DNA from: a virus
Length of the DNA stretch: 56,899 nucleotides
Strand: one strand, 5' to 3'
IMG/VR virus record: IMGVR_UViG_3300010400_000024
Coordinates: 1 to 56,899 of that record
The notes beneath the pieces were generated by a model that was given only the letters and a program-made list of their open reading frames with translations, had not been told where the DNA came from and did no database searches. Shown piece by piece: positions 49,983 through 56,807 of this stretch (positions within the stretch are counted from its first letter, which is position 1; every line of letters starts with the position of its first letter). Position numbers and translations under genes: made by a program.

Positions 49983-50225
49983 ATGATAGACCTATGCGAC
50001 AGAAACCACGAAGGACTTGTGGTGAAGTTGTGGTATCAAGAACCCGACGAAATCACTATTACCGTTAGGGACGAAAGGAACGGTGAGAACTTTGCACTCG
50101 AAGTTGATCCGAGAGATGCTCTCGACGCGTACTACCACCCCTTTGCTTACAGAGATAGAGAGGCAAGAGTTGGTGTACTGGCCGAAGGTGATGCTAAGCG
50201 CAACAACGGCGATTGCCTGCCGTAA
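49983..50225 (+). CDS. Hypothetical protein (80 aa)
   Basis: 80 residues, beta start (VVKLWYQEPDEITITVRDE) and acidic. AGGAGAG upstream. Function unknown. Confidence 0.6.
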   Translation: MIDLCDRNHEGLVVKLWYQEPDEITITVRDERNGENFALEVDPRDALDAYYHPFAYRDREARVGVLAEGDAKRNNGDCLP

Positions 50226-50255
50226 AATCGAAGAGCTAGCAGAAAGGTGTAAAGC

Positions 50256-50450
50256 ATGAATGATGGCCCACCACAGATAAGAGCAGTACCACCGATGAAG
50301 CACTACACAATGGAGATTACGCTAGTTGATAGCGGTCTACCATACACTGATAAAGAGGACGCCGAGAAAGCCGCTAACGAGTGGGCTAAAGAACTTGCTA
50401 GTGGTGAAAACTGCATGGTAGGTAAAGTAGTAGTAAGAGAAGATGCCTAG
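50256..50450 (+). CDS. Hypothetical protein (64 aa)
   Basis: 64 residues with an alpha-beta pattern (YTMEITLVDSG, KEDAEKAANEWAKELASG) like small dsRBD-sized folds. AAAGGTG upstream. Confidence 0.57.
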   Translation: MNDGPPQIRAVPPMKHYTMEITLVDSGLPYTDKEDAEKAANEWAKELASGENCMVGKVVVREDA

Positions 50451-50604
50451 ACTAACTAGGATAAAGCTGCTAGAGTTGTGGCATCATGAATACAACCGTA
50501 TGTTGGCTAAGTATGGTGATCCGGTTTACGCCGTAAAACAAGCTGATGCAGCTTGGTCAGAACCGATAGCTCTCAGCAGCATATTAAGGAGTAAATATGT
50601 ATAG
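50443..50604 (+). CDS. Hypothetical protein (53 aa)
   Basis: 53 residues, helical and basic at the start. Overlaps both neighbours by 8 nt; GTAAGAGAAG precedes the ATG. Confidence 0.5.
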   Translation: MPRLTRIKLLELWHHEYNRMLAKYGDPVYAVKQADAAWSEPIALSSILRSKYV

Positions 50605-50788
50605 ATACGAATGTCTAGCTTACGTCTGTAAAGAGAATAACGTCTATTGGTCTGAAACGTATGTGAACAATAGAACGTTGGGGCGTAACATTAAAACTCG
50701 TGAAGAAGAAATGACTAAACTTCATAGGGAGCATTACCCTATTGAGTCTCATAACCACATTGTAAAGCGGAGGAAGGTTAAATCATAA
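50597..50788 (+). CDS. Hypothetical protein (63 aa)
   Basis: 63 residues, aromatic start then basic tail (KRRKVKS). AAGGAG upstream. Confidence 0.57.
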   Translation: MYRYECLAYVCKENNVYWSETYVNNRTLGRNIKTREEEMTKLHREHYPIESHNHIVKRRKVKS

Positions 50789-51054
50789 TGTCAGCAGATA
50801 ACGGCTTCGCTATCCTGTCACTAGATGATAAGCCTGAGTATTGGGGCATCTTCTACTATAGTGGTGAAACTGATAGCACTACTGCTTTGTCTAAGGATGC
50901 TAGAGATGTACTAGCTAATCCTATCACGGCTATCCTTAAAGCTCATAGGATGCAGAAGCAGGAGAGAACTGAGTATGGCGTCTATGTTAGTGAAGAATGT
51001 CTAACGGCGGCTTTTCTCACAATGTCAGATTACCTATCAAGTGGGATAGCATGA
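50788..51054 (+). CDS. Hypothetical protein (88 aa)
   Basis: 88 residues; SADNGFAILSLDDKPEYWGIFYYSGE start suggests a small beta domain; no family recognised. One-base overlap with the previous stop. Confidence 0.58.
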   Translation: MSADNGFAILSLDDKPEYWGIFYYSGETDSTTALSKDARDVLANPITAILKAHRMQKQERTEYGVYVSEECLTAAFLTMSDYLSSGIA

Positions 51055-51212
51055 CTATGTACCACATAACAGGGGTAACGTTCTACGGCATAAGGTTTAA
51101 GATTCGCACTACTAACCGTTTGCACGCTGAAATGATTAACGTGCATAGAGGCACCTTGTGGCAAGTAGATAGGAACGGCAAGCGAAAGATTCTAAGGAGG
51201 TATGGCTGGTAA
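51051..51212 (+). CDS. Hypothetical basic protein (53 aa)
   Basis: 53 residues, beta-rich, many Arg. ATG chosen for the ATGA overlap with the previous stop. Confidence 0.53.
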   Translation: MTMYHITGVTFYGIRFKIRTTNRLHAEMINVHRGTLWQVDRNGKRKILRRYGW

Positions 51213-51373
51213 TGGCTAAAAGGATTGTACTAGTCTTTGATTACTCTGATGCCACTGATGATGCAGGAACACAAAAGTTCCTAGAAGATGTGGCTAGAGA
51301 TTTGAACGAAGACTTAAGACATTACGTAGGGTATCAAGGATGGAGGGTAGAAGATGACAGTAGCTCAGATTAG
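51212..51373 (+). CDS. Hypothetical protein (53 aa)
   Basis: 53 residues, strand-helix start (RIVLVFDYSD). TAATG overlap; AAGGAGG lies further upstream. Confidence 0.5.
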   Translation: MAKRIVLVFDYSDATDDAGTQKFLEDVARDLNEDLRHYVGYQGWRVEDDSSSD

Positions 51374-51539
51374 AAAGATGGGTGAGCTTACTGGCGAATT
51401 GGGTGATGCTAAGAAGGTCAACTTCAGTCAGTGGACTCATGGTAAGTTTATCTCTTTGACATTCATGAAACTTAATGGGGAGGTATGGCGATACGATATC
51501 TATCCTAATGGTGAATATGAAGGAGAACAAAGTGTCTGA
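51354..51539 (+). CDS. Hypothetical protein (61 aa)
   Basis: 61 residues, beta-rich C-terminal half. GGAGGGTAG precedes the ATG, which overlaps the end of the previous gene. Confidence 0.55.
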   Translation: MTVAQIRKMGELTGELGDAKKVNFSQWTHGKFISLTFMKLNGEVWRYDIYPNGEYEGEQSV

Positions 51540-51615
51540 ATGGATAATCAGAATCGTAGTTGGATTCATTATCTTTGTATGGGTATTCTTCGTCGTAGTG
51601 GAGGCTTTGTCATAA
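51532..51615 (+). CDS. Membrane microprotein (27 aa)
   Basis: 27 residues, a single hydrophobic helix rich in Val, Ile and Phe. GTG start with AAGGAGA 7 nt upstream; its TAA overlaps the next ATG. Preferred over the alternative frame 51540-51788 because of this signal pair. Confidence 0.5.
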   Translation: MSEWIIRIVVGFIIFVWVFFVVVEALS

Positions 51616-51788
51616 TGACACTAGAAAAATATGAAGTGTTCATTAAGGGTAAGGATAAGATGATTCAAAGTTGGACATTGTTCTTTGAAGCTGAGAACTT
51701 TGCTCATGCAGAGGAACAAGCTCAAGATTACCTAGACGATAACGATGAAATCGTCAAGATAACAAAGGACTACAAAAATGCCGGTTAA
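51615..51788 (+). CDS. Hypothetical protein (57 aa)
   Basis: 57 residues; TLEKYEVFIKGKDKMIQSWTLFFEAENFAHAEEQA resembles small phage proteins with a beta hairpin plus helix. TAATG coupling. Confidence 0.57.
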   Translation: MTLEKYEVFIKGKDKMIQSWTLFFEAENFAHAEEQAQDYLDDNDEIVKITKDYKNAG

Positions 51789-52029
51789 GTTTGATAGACA
51801 GCATTACAACGCATTAGCTAAGCTCTTTAGGTACACTATAAGGGAGGCAGCGAGTGTTGACCTAGATGAGCGTAATGGTGTCATTAGATTTGCGATGGAA
51901 TGCACTCAATACTTCAAATTGGGTGATCCATTGTTTGACCCTATTCAGTTTCTAGATGCATGTACGCCCGAAGAGGATAGAGAGATTAACAATCTAAGCG
52001 AATTGTGGGTGAATGATGTGGGAAATTGA
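51778..52029 (+). CDS. Hypothetical protein (83 aa)
   Basis: 83 residues, helical, with FDRQHYNALAKLFR and RFAMECTQYF. Overlaps neighbours on both sides. Function unknown. Confidence 0.57.
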   Translation: MPVKFDRQHYNALAKLFRYTIREAASVDLDERNGVIRFAMECTQYFKLGDPLFDPIQFLDACTPEEDREINNLSELWVNDVGN

Positions 52030-52324
52030 TAAAGACTACATTAACACTGACCCTGGTGATACAAATAGGGTAGGTGTTAAGGGTGAAACGGTTAACGTAG
52101 GATTTGGTCATATCATGCCTGAGTGGATTGACCTACCTAGTGACGCACCAGTGGTAAGGTTTCACATGAAGGATGATGATGGTCAGGTGTATTACGGCGG
52201 TTGGCTGCACAACGATGATGAATGTCTGAATCAGGATGCAGCTCTGCATTACGGTAAGTACGATGCTGGTTGTACTACCATCGAAGTCATGATTGACGGA
52301 AAGTGGAGGCAGGACATTGGATAA
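52013..52324 (+). CDS. Hypothetical protein (103 aa)
   Basis: 103 residues, beta-rich, acidic, with many Asp/Gly. Starts at the first of two adjacent ATGs. Function unknown. Confidence 0.58.
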   Translation: MMWEIDKDYINTDPGDTNRVGVKGETVNVGFGHIMPEWIDLPSDAPVVRFHMKDDDGQVYYGGWLHNDDECLNQDAALHYGKYDAGCTTIEVMIDGKWRQDIG

Positions 52325-52589
52325 CGAGGTAATTGTAGAGAAGATGAAGGTAGCACTCGCAAGTGTAGCTGGTGATGCTCATGCGTTTATGAATCAGTAC
52401 GACATTAGTGCTGAAAACGTTATCGTTATCAACTTTCACTATGTTGAGAAGGCTGTTGAGAGGCTAATGAAGCTTTCTGACGATGATGATGGTTCAGAAC
52501 TAGTAGTGATTCTTCAAGTACTAGCAGCAGCTAGCTTTAGTACTGGATTCCTTCTAGGGTATCAGTTTGCCAATGACAGAAAATCTTAA
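52317..52589 (+). CDS. Hypothetical protein with hydrophobic C-terminus (90 aa)
   Basis: 90 residues; helical, ending in an Ala/Ser/Phe-rich hydrophobic stretch and DRKS. TTG start with GGAGG upstream; ATG at 52344 is the alternative. Confidence 0.52.
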   Translation: MDNEVIVEKMKVALASVAGDAHAFMNQYDISAENVIVINFHYVEKAVERLMKLSDDDDGSELVVILQVLAAASFSTGFLLGYQFANDRKS

Positions 52590-52734
52590 ACAATACACAG
52601 TGGTTATGTATCATCCTCTTGACCTTGCTAAAGCTGTCATAGCGGAAGAAGGTGTAAATGAGGAAGATGTAAGGGCTAAGATAGAGTTGAAGTACAGTAA
52701 GTGGGTAATCGAAGAGATTAAGGAGGCAAAGTGA
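52573..52734 (+). CDS. Hypothetical protein (53 aa)
   Basis: 53 residues, strand then acidic helix. Overlaps both neighbours. Confidence 0.5.
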   Translation: MTENLKQYTVVMYHPLDLAKAVIAEEGVNEEDVRAKIELKYSKWVIEEIKEAK

Positions 52735-52877
52735 CAGTTAAGTTTAGCCATCGTCCTGCAACTGCACCTATGGGTAGGTTTGGCGGTTGTTGGCAACTTA
52801 AGGTTGGTATCCAAGCTTCTCGTTCTACCGTACTTATCAGTCTACTTATCGCGGAGCTGAAAATCAGCTTTAAGTGA
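52731..52877 (+). CDS. Hypothetical protein (48 aa)
   Basis: 48 residues; Gly-rich start, hydrophobic end. GTG start with AAGGAGG and GTGA overlap. Function unknown. Confidence 0.5.
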   Translation: MTVKFSHRPATAPMGRFGGCWQLKVGIQASRSTVLISLLIAELKISFK

Positions 52878-52907
52878 GTTAGCGCAAATATCCGATCCAA
52901 TATCGGC

Positions 52908-52936
52908 TTGACATTTACTAGGAATTATGATAGGCT
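52908..52936 (+). promoter_or_regulatory. Promoter TTGACA-N17-TAGGCT
   Basis: Drives the gene set from 52979 on. A short CCGAT/ATCGG inverted repeat lies directly before the -35 box and may be an operator. Confidence 0.65.
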
Positions 52937-52949
52937 GGTCTAGCCGTCC

Positions 52950-52959
52950 TAATCACACA
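52950..52959 (+). promoter_or_regulatory. UTR motif TAATCACACA, copy 3
   Basis: Close to the predicted mRNA 5' end, 19 nt before the ATG at 52979; no hairpin in this leader. Confidence 0.45.
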
Positions 52960-52978
52960 GGGGGTCTTATTGCTCTTT

Positions 52979-53146
52979 ATGACTCCACCGCAGTTAGCAG
53001 CGATAGCGCAACTGCACAAGGATAAGACAGAAAGTATCACATTGCAAAAAGCACATGGTTTAGCCGGTTATCTTCAGATAACCTTTTGGCTAGATGATGG
53101 CAAATGGCACGACTTCTTACTAACACCAGAAGGAGAGATAGAGTAA
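52979..53146 (+). CDS. Hypothetical protein (55 aa)
   Basis: 55 residues, helix then strand-turn-strand (YLQITFWLDDGKWHDFLL). First gene after the promoter at 52908. No clear ribosome site. Confidence 0.53.
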   Translation: MTPPQLAAIAQLHKDKTESITLQKAHGLAGYLQITFWLDDGKWHDFLLTPEGEIE

Positions 53147-53304
53147 TGGAAGAACAGCTTAAGGCTGAGTTGGTAGAACAAGTTAAGTCAATGAAGTGGA
53201 ATGCAGACATTGTCGTCTTGAATGACGATGGTGAAGAACTTGAAGTTACCGATGTAAGCTTTGACAATGAGCTGGACAGAGTAGTGATTCAGGTGGAAGC
53301 CTAA
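53146..53304 (+). CDS. Hypothetical protein (52 aa)
   Basis: 52 residues, acidic; helix followed by strands. ATG 53146 (TAATG, AAGGAGA upstream) rather than the longer frame. Confidence 0.53.
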   Translation: MEEQLKAELVEQVKSMKWNADIVVLNDDGEELEVTDVSFDNELDRVVIQVEA

Positions 53305-53305
53305 G

Positions 53306-53503
53306 ATGGGAGTTGTTGAAGATTTCTACAAGTCTGGTGATTTAGGCTTGGACGTATCAGCAGGGATAAGTCCAGAAGCAGTTGAAGCGTTGTTTAATGA
53401 ACTTGCAAATTTCCCTGATGTTATCCTAGCCGTTAGTGGCACCACAGTAATCTTGTATAACAAGAGGTATGTAAAGGTGGTGGTAAAGGACAATGGAAGT
53501 TAG
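53306..53503 (+). CDS. Hypothetical protein (65 aa)
   Basis: 65 residues; alpha then beta hairpin with basic end. GGTGGAAG upstream. Confidence 0.55.
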   Translation: MGVVEDFYKSGDLGLDVSAGISPEAVEALFNELANFPDVILAVSGTTVILYNKRYVKVVVKDNGS

Positions 53504-53804
53504 ACTTAACAAGAGTTGGAACTGTCTATCTGCTGGTACTAGACTTCTAGTGCTAGCTGATGATAACGTTGAATGGGAAAAGCCAGGTGATCCAATTAGT
53601 CATGGCTTTATCACTGTAGAACTACTACACTCTAGTAAGAAACTGTTGGACATTGAGCCTCGTATGGCTTACCCGTTCGATATCGAGTATGACTACGTTA
53701 CTGAGTGTAGGCCGACAGTTGAGTACGTTCCTTCAGAAAACCGCCACAAGCGTAGAACTCTTAAACGTAATGAGTATGAACTCAAGCAAGCGTTGGGAGT
53801 TTGA
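53493..53804 (+). CDS. Hypothetical protein (103 aa)
   Basis: 103 residues; small beta domain then a basic tail (RHKRRTLKRNEYELK). AAGGA upstream. Function unknown. Confidence 0.57.
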   Translation: MEVRLNKSWNCLSAGTRLLVLADDNVEWEKPGDPISHGFITVELLHSSKKLLDIEPRMAYPFDIEYDYVTECRPTVEYVPSENRHKRRTLKRNEYELKQALGV

Positions 53805-53814
53805 GAGGTAAGTT

Positions 53815-54402
53815 ATGAAGGCAAGTAGCCTATGGCCGGGAACACACTATGCCTACCAGTATGGACTTGGTAGAGGTAGAGAACTTCCTTTGGACGCCAG
53901 AAGGATTGTGGTGCTTAGACTTGAAAGTACCCCTATCCCTGGTGGTAGAAAGTCTCGCACAGAAGCACTCGTAATGTTTATGGATGAAGAAGGTGGTGCT
54001 ATCACTGAAGGACGTGATAGTAAGCCTAGAATGGTAAAGGCACCTGATATCATCAACTTTTGGGACGATTACGAAATGGAGCGAGATGCTCTTAAGGAAG
54101 AGAAGAGGATTAAACGAGAGAAAAGACTACAGCAAGAAGCTCAATGGAAGAAAGAACGTGACGAACGTTGGGCTATTGAAGCGGTAGCAACGTTTATCTA
54201 TCGTGCGGCCGAAAGTATGCGTAGGTGGGAACGTGAAAGGCATCTACGAGAAGCTGCACAGATGGAAGAAGCACGACAGAGAAGGATTAAGAACGTTCTC
54301 ATTACAAGAGGCTTAACACGAGAAGCCATTGTAGTGAACAACGGCAGCGTAATACTACAACGGGACGATGTTGAAAGGTGGTTAGGTATTCAGAATGACT
54401 AA
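53815..54402 (+). CDS. Hypothetical coiled-coil protein (195 aa)
   Basis: 195 residues. N-terminal beta domain (about 1-85, with WPGTHYAYQYG), then a long Arg/Glu/Lys coiled coil, ending in a small domain with VILQRDDVERWLG. May bind DNA or RNA. GAGGT upstream. Confidence 0.6.
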   Translation: MKASSLWPGTHYAYQYGLGRGRELPLDARRIVVLRLESTPIPGGRKSRTEALVMFMDEEGGAITEGRDSKPRMVKAPDIINFWDDYEMERDALKEEKRIKREKRLQQEAQWKKERDERWAIEAVATFIYRAAESMRRWERERHLREAAQMEEARQRRIKNVLITRGLTREAIVVNNGSVILQRDDVERWLGIQND

Positions 54403-54673
54403 TCCATTGAGTATGGATTTCATTAAAGCACTAGTGAAGAAACAGGAGTATAAAGAAGTGGGACATAAGCCCATCTTTACAAGCGAAGAGTTGAAGTTGA
54501 TTAAGACAACGATCAAGGCTGGACAGCAAACACTTCGTATGCGTAATAAGAACTTCCGAGTTAGGTACTTCATCTGGAAGAAAACCGAGTGGGTTACGGT
54601 TAAGCCTGTTATGGGCTTTGTCCCGATGTTCTCTTCACCAAAGGATGATGTACTAAGAGCGGAGATTCTGTAA
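54395..54673 (+). CDS. Hypothetical basic protein (92 aa)
   Basis: 92 residues, Lys/Arg-rich; MRNKNFRVRYFIWKK suggests nucleic-acid contact. Overlaps the previous gene by 8 nt. Confidence 0.57.
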   Translation: MTNPLSMDFIKALVKKQEYKEVGHKPIFTSEELKLIKTTIKAGQQTLRMRNKNFRVRYFIWKKTEWVTVKPVMGFVPMFSSPKDDVLRAEIL

Positions 54674-54674
54674 C

Positions 54675-54947
54675 ATGGACTTGACAGTTAGACAAGAGAA
54701 AGTAGTTAGACTCTTGTGGCGTCATAGCAGGTGGGACTCAACAAGGGTGATAACTCAAGACTTGAACATTAGGGAAGATTATCGTAGTGGTGTGTTTACG
54801 ATCGGTCAAGTAAGGTCTATCCTAGCGAGACTTGAGAATCGTGAAATTGTTGTACGCAGAGGTTTTCCTGCACGATGGCAGTTGACTACACATGCAAGAA
54901 ATCATCTACTCGCTAAGGGGTTTAAAAGTGACTCAAAAACCACTTGA
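54675..54947 (+). CDS. Winged-helix DNA-binding protein (90 aa)
   Basis: 90 residues with a MarR/wHTH-like plan: VRQEKVVRLLWRHSRWDS, VFTIGQVRSILARLENREIV (recognition helix) and VRRGFPARWQLTTHARN (wing). Candidate regulator of right-arm genes. Confidence 0.6.
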   Translation: MDLTVRQEKVVRLLWRHSRWDSTRVITQDLNIREDYRSGVFTIGQVRSILARLENREIVVRRGFPARWQLTTHARNHLLAKGFKSDSKTT

Positions 54948-55224
54948 TGTTGGTTCGCTTAAAGGCTTGTTGGCTAAAGAAGAAGAACGTGAAAAGAAAG
55001 AAACAGCCAACAAAATTCGTAATAAGAACTTCCCTACTGAACCGAGGGATTTCGATACTTGGTTTAAGCTACCTACTAGATTCGCTGACTGTCACCAGGC
55101 AGATGATTGTATTGATCCAAGGGTTGATAGGACTAAAACTGGACATACAATGGTAGCGATGGTAAATGGTAGTGAGATTTGTCGCTACTGTTTTCTTGCA
55201 GGAGCTAACAAAGTTTCTACATGA
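54928..55224 (+). CDS. Hypothetical Cys-containing protein (98 aa)
   Basis: 98 residues; acidic/basic helix then C-x5-C and C-x2-C near the end (possible zinc site). GTG start with AAGGGG upstream. RNKNF is shared with the protein at 54395. Confidence 0.55.
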   Translation: MTQKPLDVGSLKGLLAKEEEREKKETANKIRNKNFPTEPRDFDTWFKLPTRFADCHQADDCIDPRVDRTKTGHTMVAMVNGSEICRYCFLAGANKVST

Positions 55225-55679
55225 AAGCGATTATCGGTCATATCGAGAAGGTCTACAATGCAATATTAGATCAAGCAACTGTTGAAGTTATTGATGGTAA
55301 CGAGTTGCATATTTACCGAGGGCAGATATCTAAGCTGTATGCTACCCTTGGTATTGCACAATCGTACTACACTGAGATATTTCAGCAGTTGGACGATCAG
55401 GGTTGTATCGTTATGCTTCAACGTGGTAGTAAAGGGGTAGACAGTGTTATCGTATGCCTCCATGAGCCGTCTGAGGCCGGATACCAGCCCCCGCGAGGGC
55501 CGAGGGACTTGACAAGCGCCGAGGACTTTGCTAATATGATCGAGGAACACAGATTGCTCGTTAAACTAGTAGGAGGTATGGATATCGTAGAAGCGTTTAG
55601 AGAGTTCGATAAGAGGTTGAAGCGCCTAGAAGATATACCGGGGCGCGAGAAGTTCAGTAAAACACAAACCGAAGTATAA
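55221..55679 (+). CDS. Hypothetical protein (152 aa) with HTH-like region
   Basis: 152 residues; QISKLYATLGIAQSYYTEIFQQLDDQGCI looks like a winged helix, followed by a helical tail. Contains the strong promoter at 55509 within a GC-rich patch. ATGA overlap upstream. Confidence 0.57.
   Translation: MKAIIGHIEKVYNAILDQATVEVIDGNELHIYRGQISKLYATLGIAQSYYTEIFQQLDDQGCIVMLQRGSKGVDSVIVCLHEPSEAGYQPPRGPRDLTSAEDFANMIEEHRLLVKLVGGMDIVEAFREFDKRLKRLEDIPGREKFSKTQTEV
55509..55537 (+). promoter_or_regulatory. Strong promoter TTGACA-N17-TAATAT
   Basis: Best match to consensus in the window, inside the preceding gene. Would drive the gene at 55698 and the RNAs after it. Confidence 0.62.
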
Positions 55680-55697
55680 CTAAGGAGAGAATAGAAA

Positions 55698-56057
55698 ATG
55701 GCACAGGCAATTGACGCTCAGATGATTCAGGCACTTCTGTCGAAGCAGAAGAGTCGTGGTGATTACGATGCAGACCTTCGTGATTTCCTTTCGTCTGGTA
55801 ACGCTGGTGTAGAGATCGACCTGTCGAGTGGTCGTTTTGCTGGTAAGCGTGCGAAGCAGGTTAAGACTGGCTTCGACAATGCCCGTAAAAAGACTAACGA
55901 TCAGGGTCTTGTTCATCCGGGTGGTACTCTCGTTAAGGTCATTGCTATCAATGACAAGAACGATGATGAGGGTAATCCGAAGGGCGAGCAGGAAGAGCAT
56001 GTTTATCTCATCAATACTGCTCTGCTCGGTAGTGAAGAGGACGAAGCCGCAGCGTAG
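55698..56057 (+). CDS. Hypothetical protein (119 aa), probably highly expressed
   Basis: 119 residues: MIQALLSKQKSRGDYDADLRDFLSSG, then an AGKRAKQVKTGFDNARKK helix and strands ending in an acidic tail. Small proteins of this type are common in actinophages. Paralog of the one at 47640. AAGGAGAG upstream and a near-consensus promoter. Function unknown; abundance and doubled gene suggest an important early role. Confidence 0.65.
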   Translation: MAQAIDAQMIQALLSKQKSRGDYDADLRDFLSSGNAGVEIDLSSGRFAGKRAKQVKTGFDNARKKTNDQGLVHPGGTLVKVIAINDKNDDEGNPKGEQEEHVYLINTALLGSEEDEAAA

Positions 56058-56067
56058 TATAGTAAGT

Positions 56068-56118
56068 TCCCTTGCAAAGGGAGAACATGGAGAGGGGCAC
56101 GAAAGTGCCTCTTTCCAT
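56068..56118 (+). ncRNA. Two hairpins, one with GAAA tetraloop
   Basis: TCCCTT-GCA-AAGGGA (56068-56082), then ATGGAGAGGGGCAC-GAAA-GTGCCTCTTTCCAT (56087-56118), 14 bp with two G-U pairs. The end overlaps the next element's arm at TCCAT. Could act as terminator of the 55698 gene, but no U-run follows. Confidence 0.5.
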
Positions 56119-56208
56119 ATTAAGCCTCTGAAAAACGGTGTGATTAGTAAATCAGTTTGAACGGTAGCAAGTAAATACCGTTACGGTCACTCAGAGGCTT
56201 AATATGGA
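56114..56208 (+). ncRNA. Structured RNA with seed complementary to the UTR motif
   Basis: TCCATATTAAGCCTCTGA pairs with TCAGAGGCTTAATATGGA (56114-56131, 56191-56208), 18 bp perfect. Inside are TGATT-AGTA-AATCA and AACGGTA/TACCGTT hairpins. GTGTGATTA (56138-56146) is the exact reverse complement of TAATCACAC, present in four 5' UTRs (a fifth with one change). Candidate trans-acting small RNA. Confidence 0.58.
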
Positions 56209-56224
56209 AGTATCCATAAAGTAC

Positions 56225-56345
56225 GTAGCCGAAGTATAGGGCTACCGGCACAGTGGGCACCTTAAGCAAGTGCGATAGTAGTGTTACGGGATAGTTACTC
56301 TGTAACAGCTTAAACTACTAGCGGGTTCGACTCCCGCAAGTGCCG
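56225..56345 (+). ncRNA. Structured RNA with a complete tRNA-like T-arm
   Basis: GTAGCC/GGCTAC hairpin, then CGGCAC (56246) or GGCAC (56256) pairing with GTGCC(G) (56340-56345). Just before that 3' arm is GCGGG-TTCGACT-CCCGC (56321-56337), a perfect 5-bp/7-nt T-arm. Interior helices TTAAGC/GCTTAA, TGTTAC/GTAACA and TAGTAGT/ACTACTA suggest a pseudoknot. No anticodon arm, no D-loop GG and no CCA, so it is not a normal tRNA. Confidence 0.58.
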
Positions 56346-56348
56346 TTG

Positions 56349-56358
56349 TTATCACACA
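56349..56358 (+). promoter_or_regulatory. UTR motif TTATCACACA, copy 4
   Basis: One base different from the other copies; 15 nt before the ATG at 56374 and upstream of its AAAGGA. Confidence 0.4.
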
Positions 56359-56373
56359 AGCAAAGGAAAAACG

Positions 56374-56454
56374 ATGAATGATCTACTAGATGTAATCATG
56401 TTCTTCGTAACAGTGGGAACGATTGTTCTCTTTGTTGTAGCTGTAACGCATTAA
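56374..56454 (+). CDS. Membrane microprotein (26 aa)
   Basis: 26 residues with one hydrophobic helix. AAAGGA upstream, directly after the T-arm RNA and motif copy 4. One of several microproteins of this kind in the window. Confidence 0.48.
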   Translation: MNDLLDVIMFFVTVGTIVLFVVAVTH

Positions 56455-56539
56455 CTCAGGTAAGATGGTATAGGATTCGATATCATATAAAAATCCTCAA
56501 AATTTTGAATTTGGAATCTGGTTAAAGAGGTTTAGAGAT

Positions 56540-56568
56540 TTGACAAGCGGTTAATTTTGTGCTACCCT
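56540..56568 (+). promoter_or_regulatory. Promoter TTGACA-N17-TACCCT
   Basis: Preceded by about 80 AT-rich, gene-free bases (with a GGATT/AATCC inverted repeat and a CAAAATTTTG palindrome) that may act as an UP element. Start expected near 56575. Confidence 0.6.
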
Positions 56569-56575
56569 TATGGGT

Positions 56576-56673
56576 GCAGCGTCCCGGTTGGAAAGGCTGC
56601 TAGGAGGGTTAGCGTGGAACGTTCTTGTGTGAGGCGTATGAGCGTTAGCCCTCCTACTAAATAATCACACAAG
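56576..56673 (+). ncRNA. Leader RNA with pseudoknot to its own UTR motif
   Basis: GCAGC/GCTGC (56576, 56596), then TAGGAGGGTTAGC/GTTAGCCCTCCTA (56601-56613, 56644-56656; two G-U). The loop has CTTGTGTGA (56624-56632), exactly complementary to TCACACAAG (56665-56673), which includes motif copy 5. This gives a 9-bp pseudoknot over the start region. Confidence 0.58.
56662..56671 (+). promoter_or_regulatory. UTR motif TAATCACACA, copy 5
   Basis: 12 nt before the ATG at 56684; pairs with the loop of its own leader. Confidence 0.45.
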
Positions 56674-56679
56674 GCAGGC

Positions 56680-56807
56680 GTTAATGTTGCTTAGACTCCC
56701 TACTCTACACTTTGACCCTAAAGGGCTTGCGGCTAATAGGGATGAGATGGCGCATAGTGTAGAAGGGAGTCTAAGGAACATTAACTCCGTCGCAAAGTTA
56801 ATGTTCC
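56680..56807 (+). ncRNA. Two-state RNA element (1:2 versus 2:3 pairing)
   Basis: Fold 1: GTTAATGTT/AACATTAAC (56680-56688, 56777-56785), G-G mismatch, CTTAGACTCCCT/AGGGAGTCTAAG, CTACACT/AGTGTAG. Fold 2: GGAACATTAAC (56775-56785) with GTTAATGTTCC (56797-56807). GTTAATGTT occurs twice, so the middle arm can pick either partner, as in attenuators and riboswitches. Confidence 0.55.

Noticed and set aside
51540-51614. Upstream part of the frame 51540-51788
   Set aside because: A GTG-started membrane microprotein with AAGGAGA and a TAATG junction explains this stretch better; the second gene starts at 51615.
56246-56345. tRNA or tmRNA
   Set aside because: Length (~85-100 nt) and T-arm fit a type II tRNA, but the acceptor has a mismatch, the D-loop lacks GG, there is no 7-nt anticodon loop, and the tmRNA tag frame and 5' consensus are missing.
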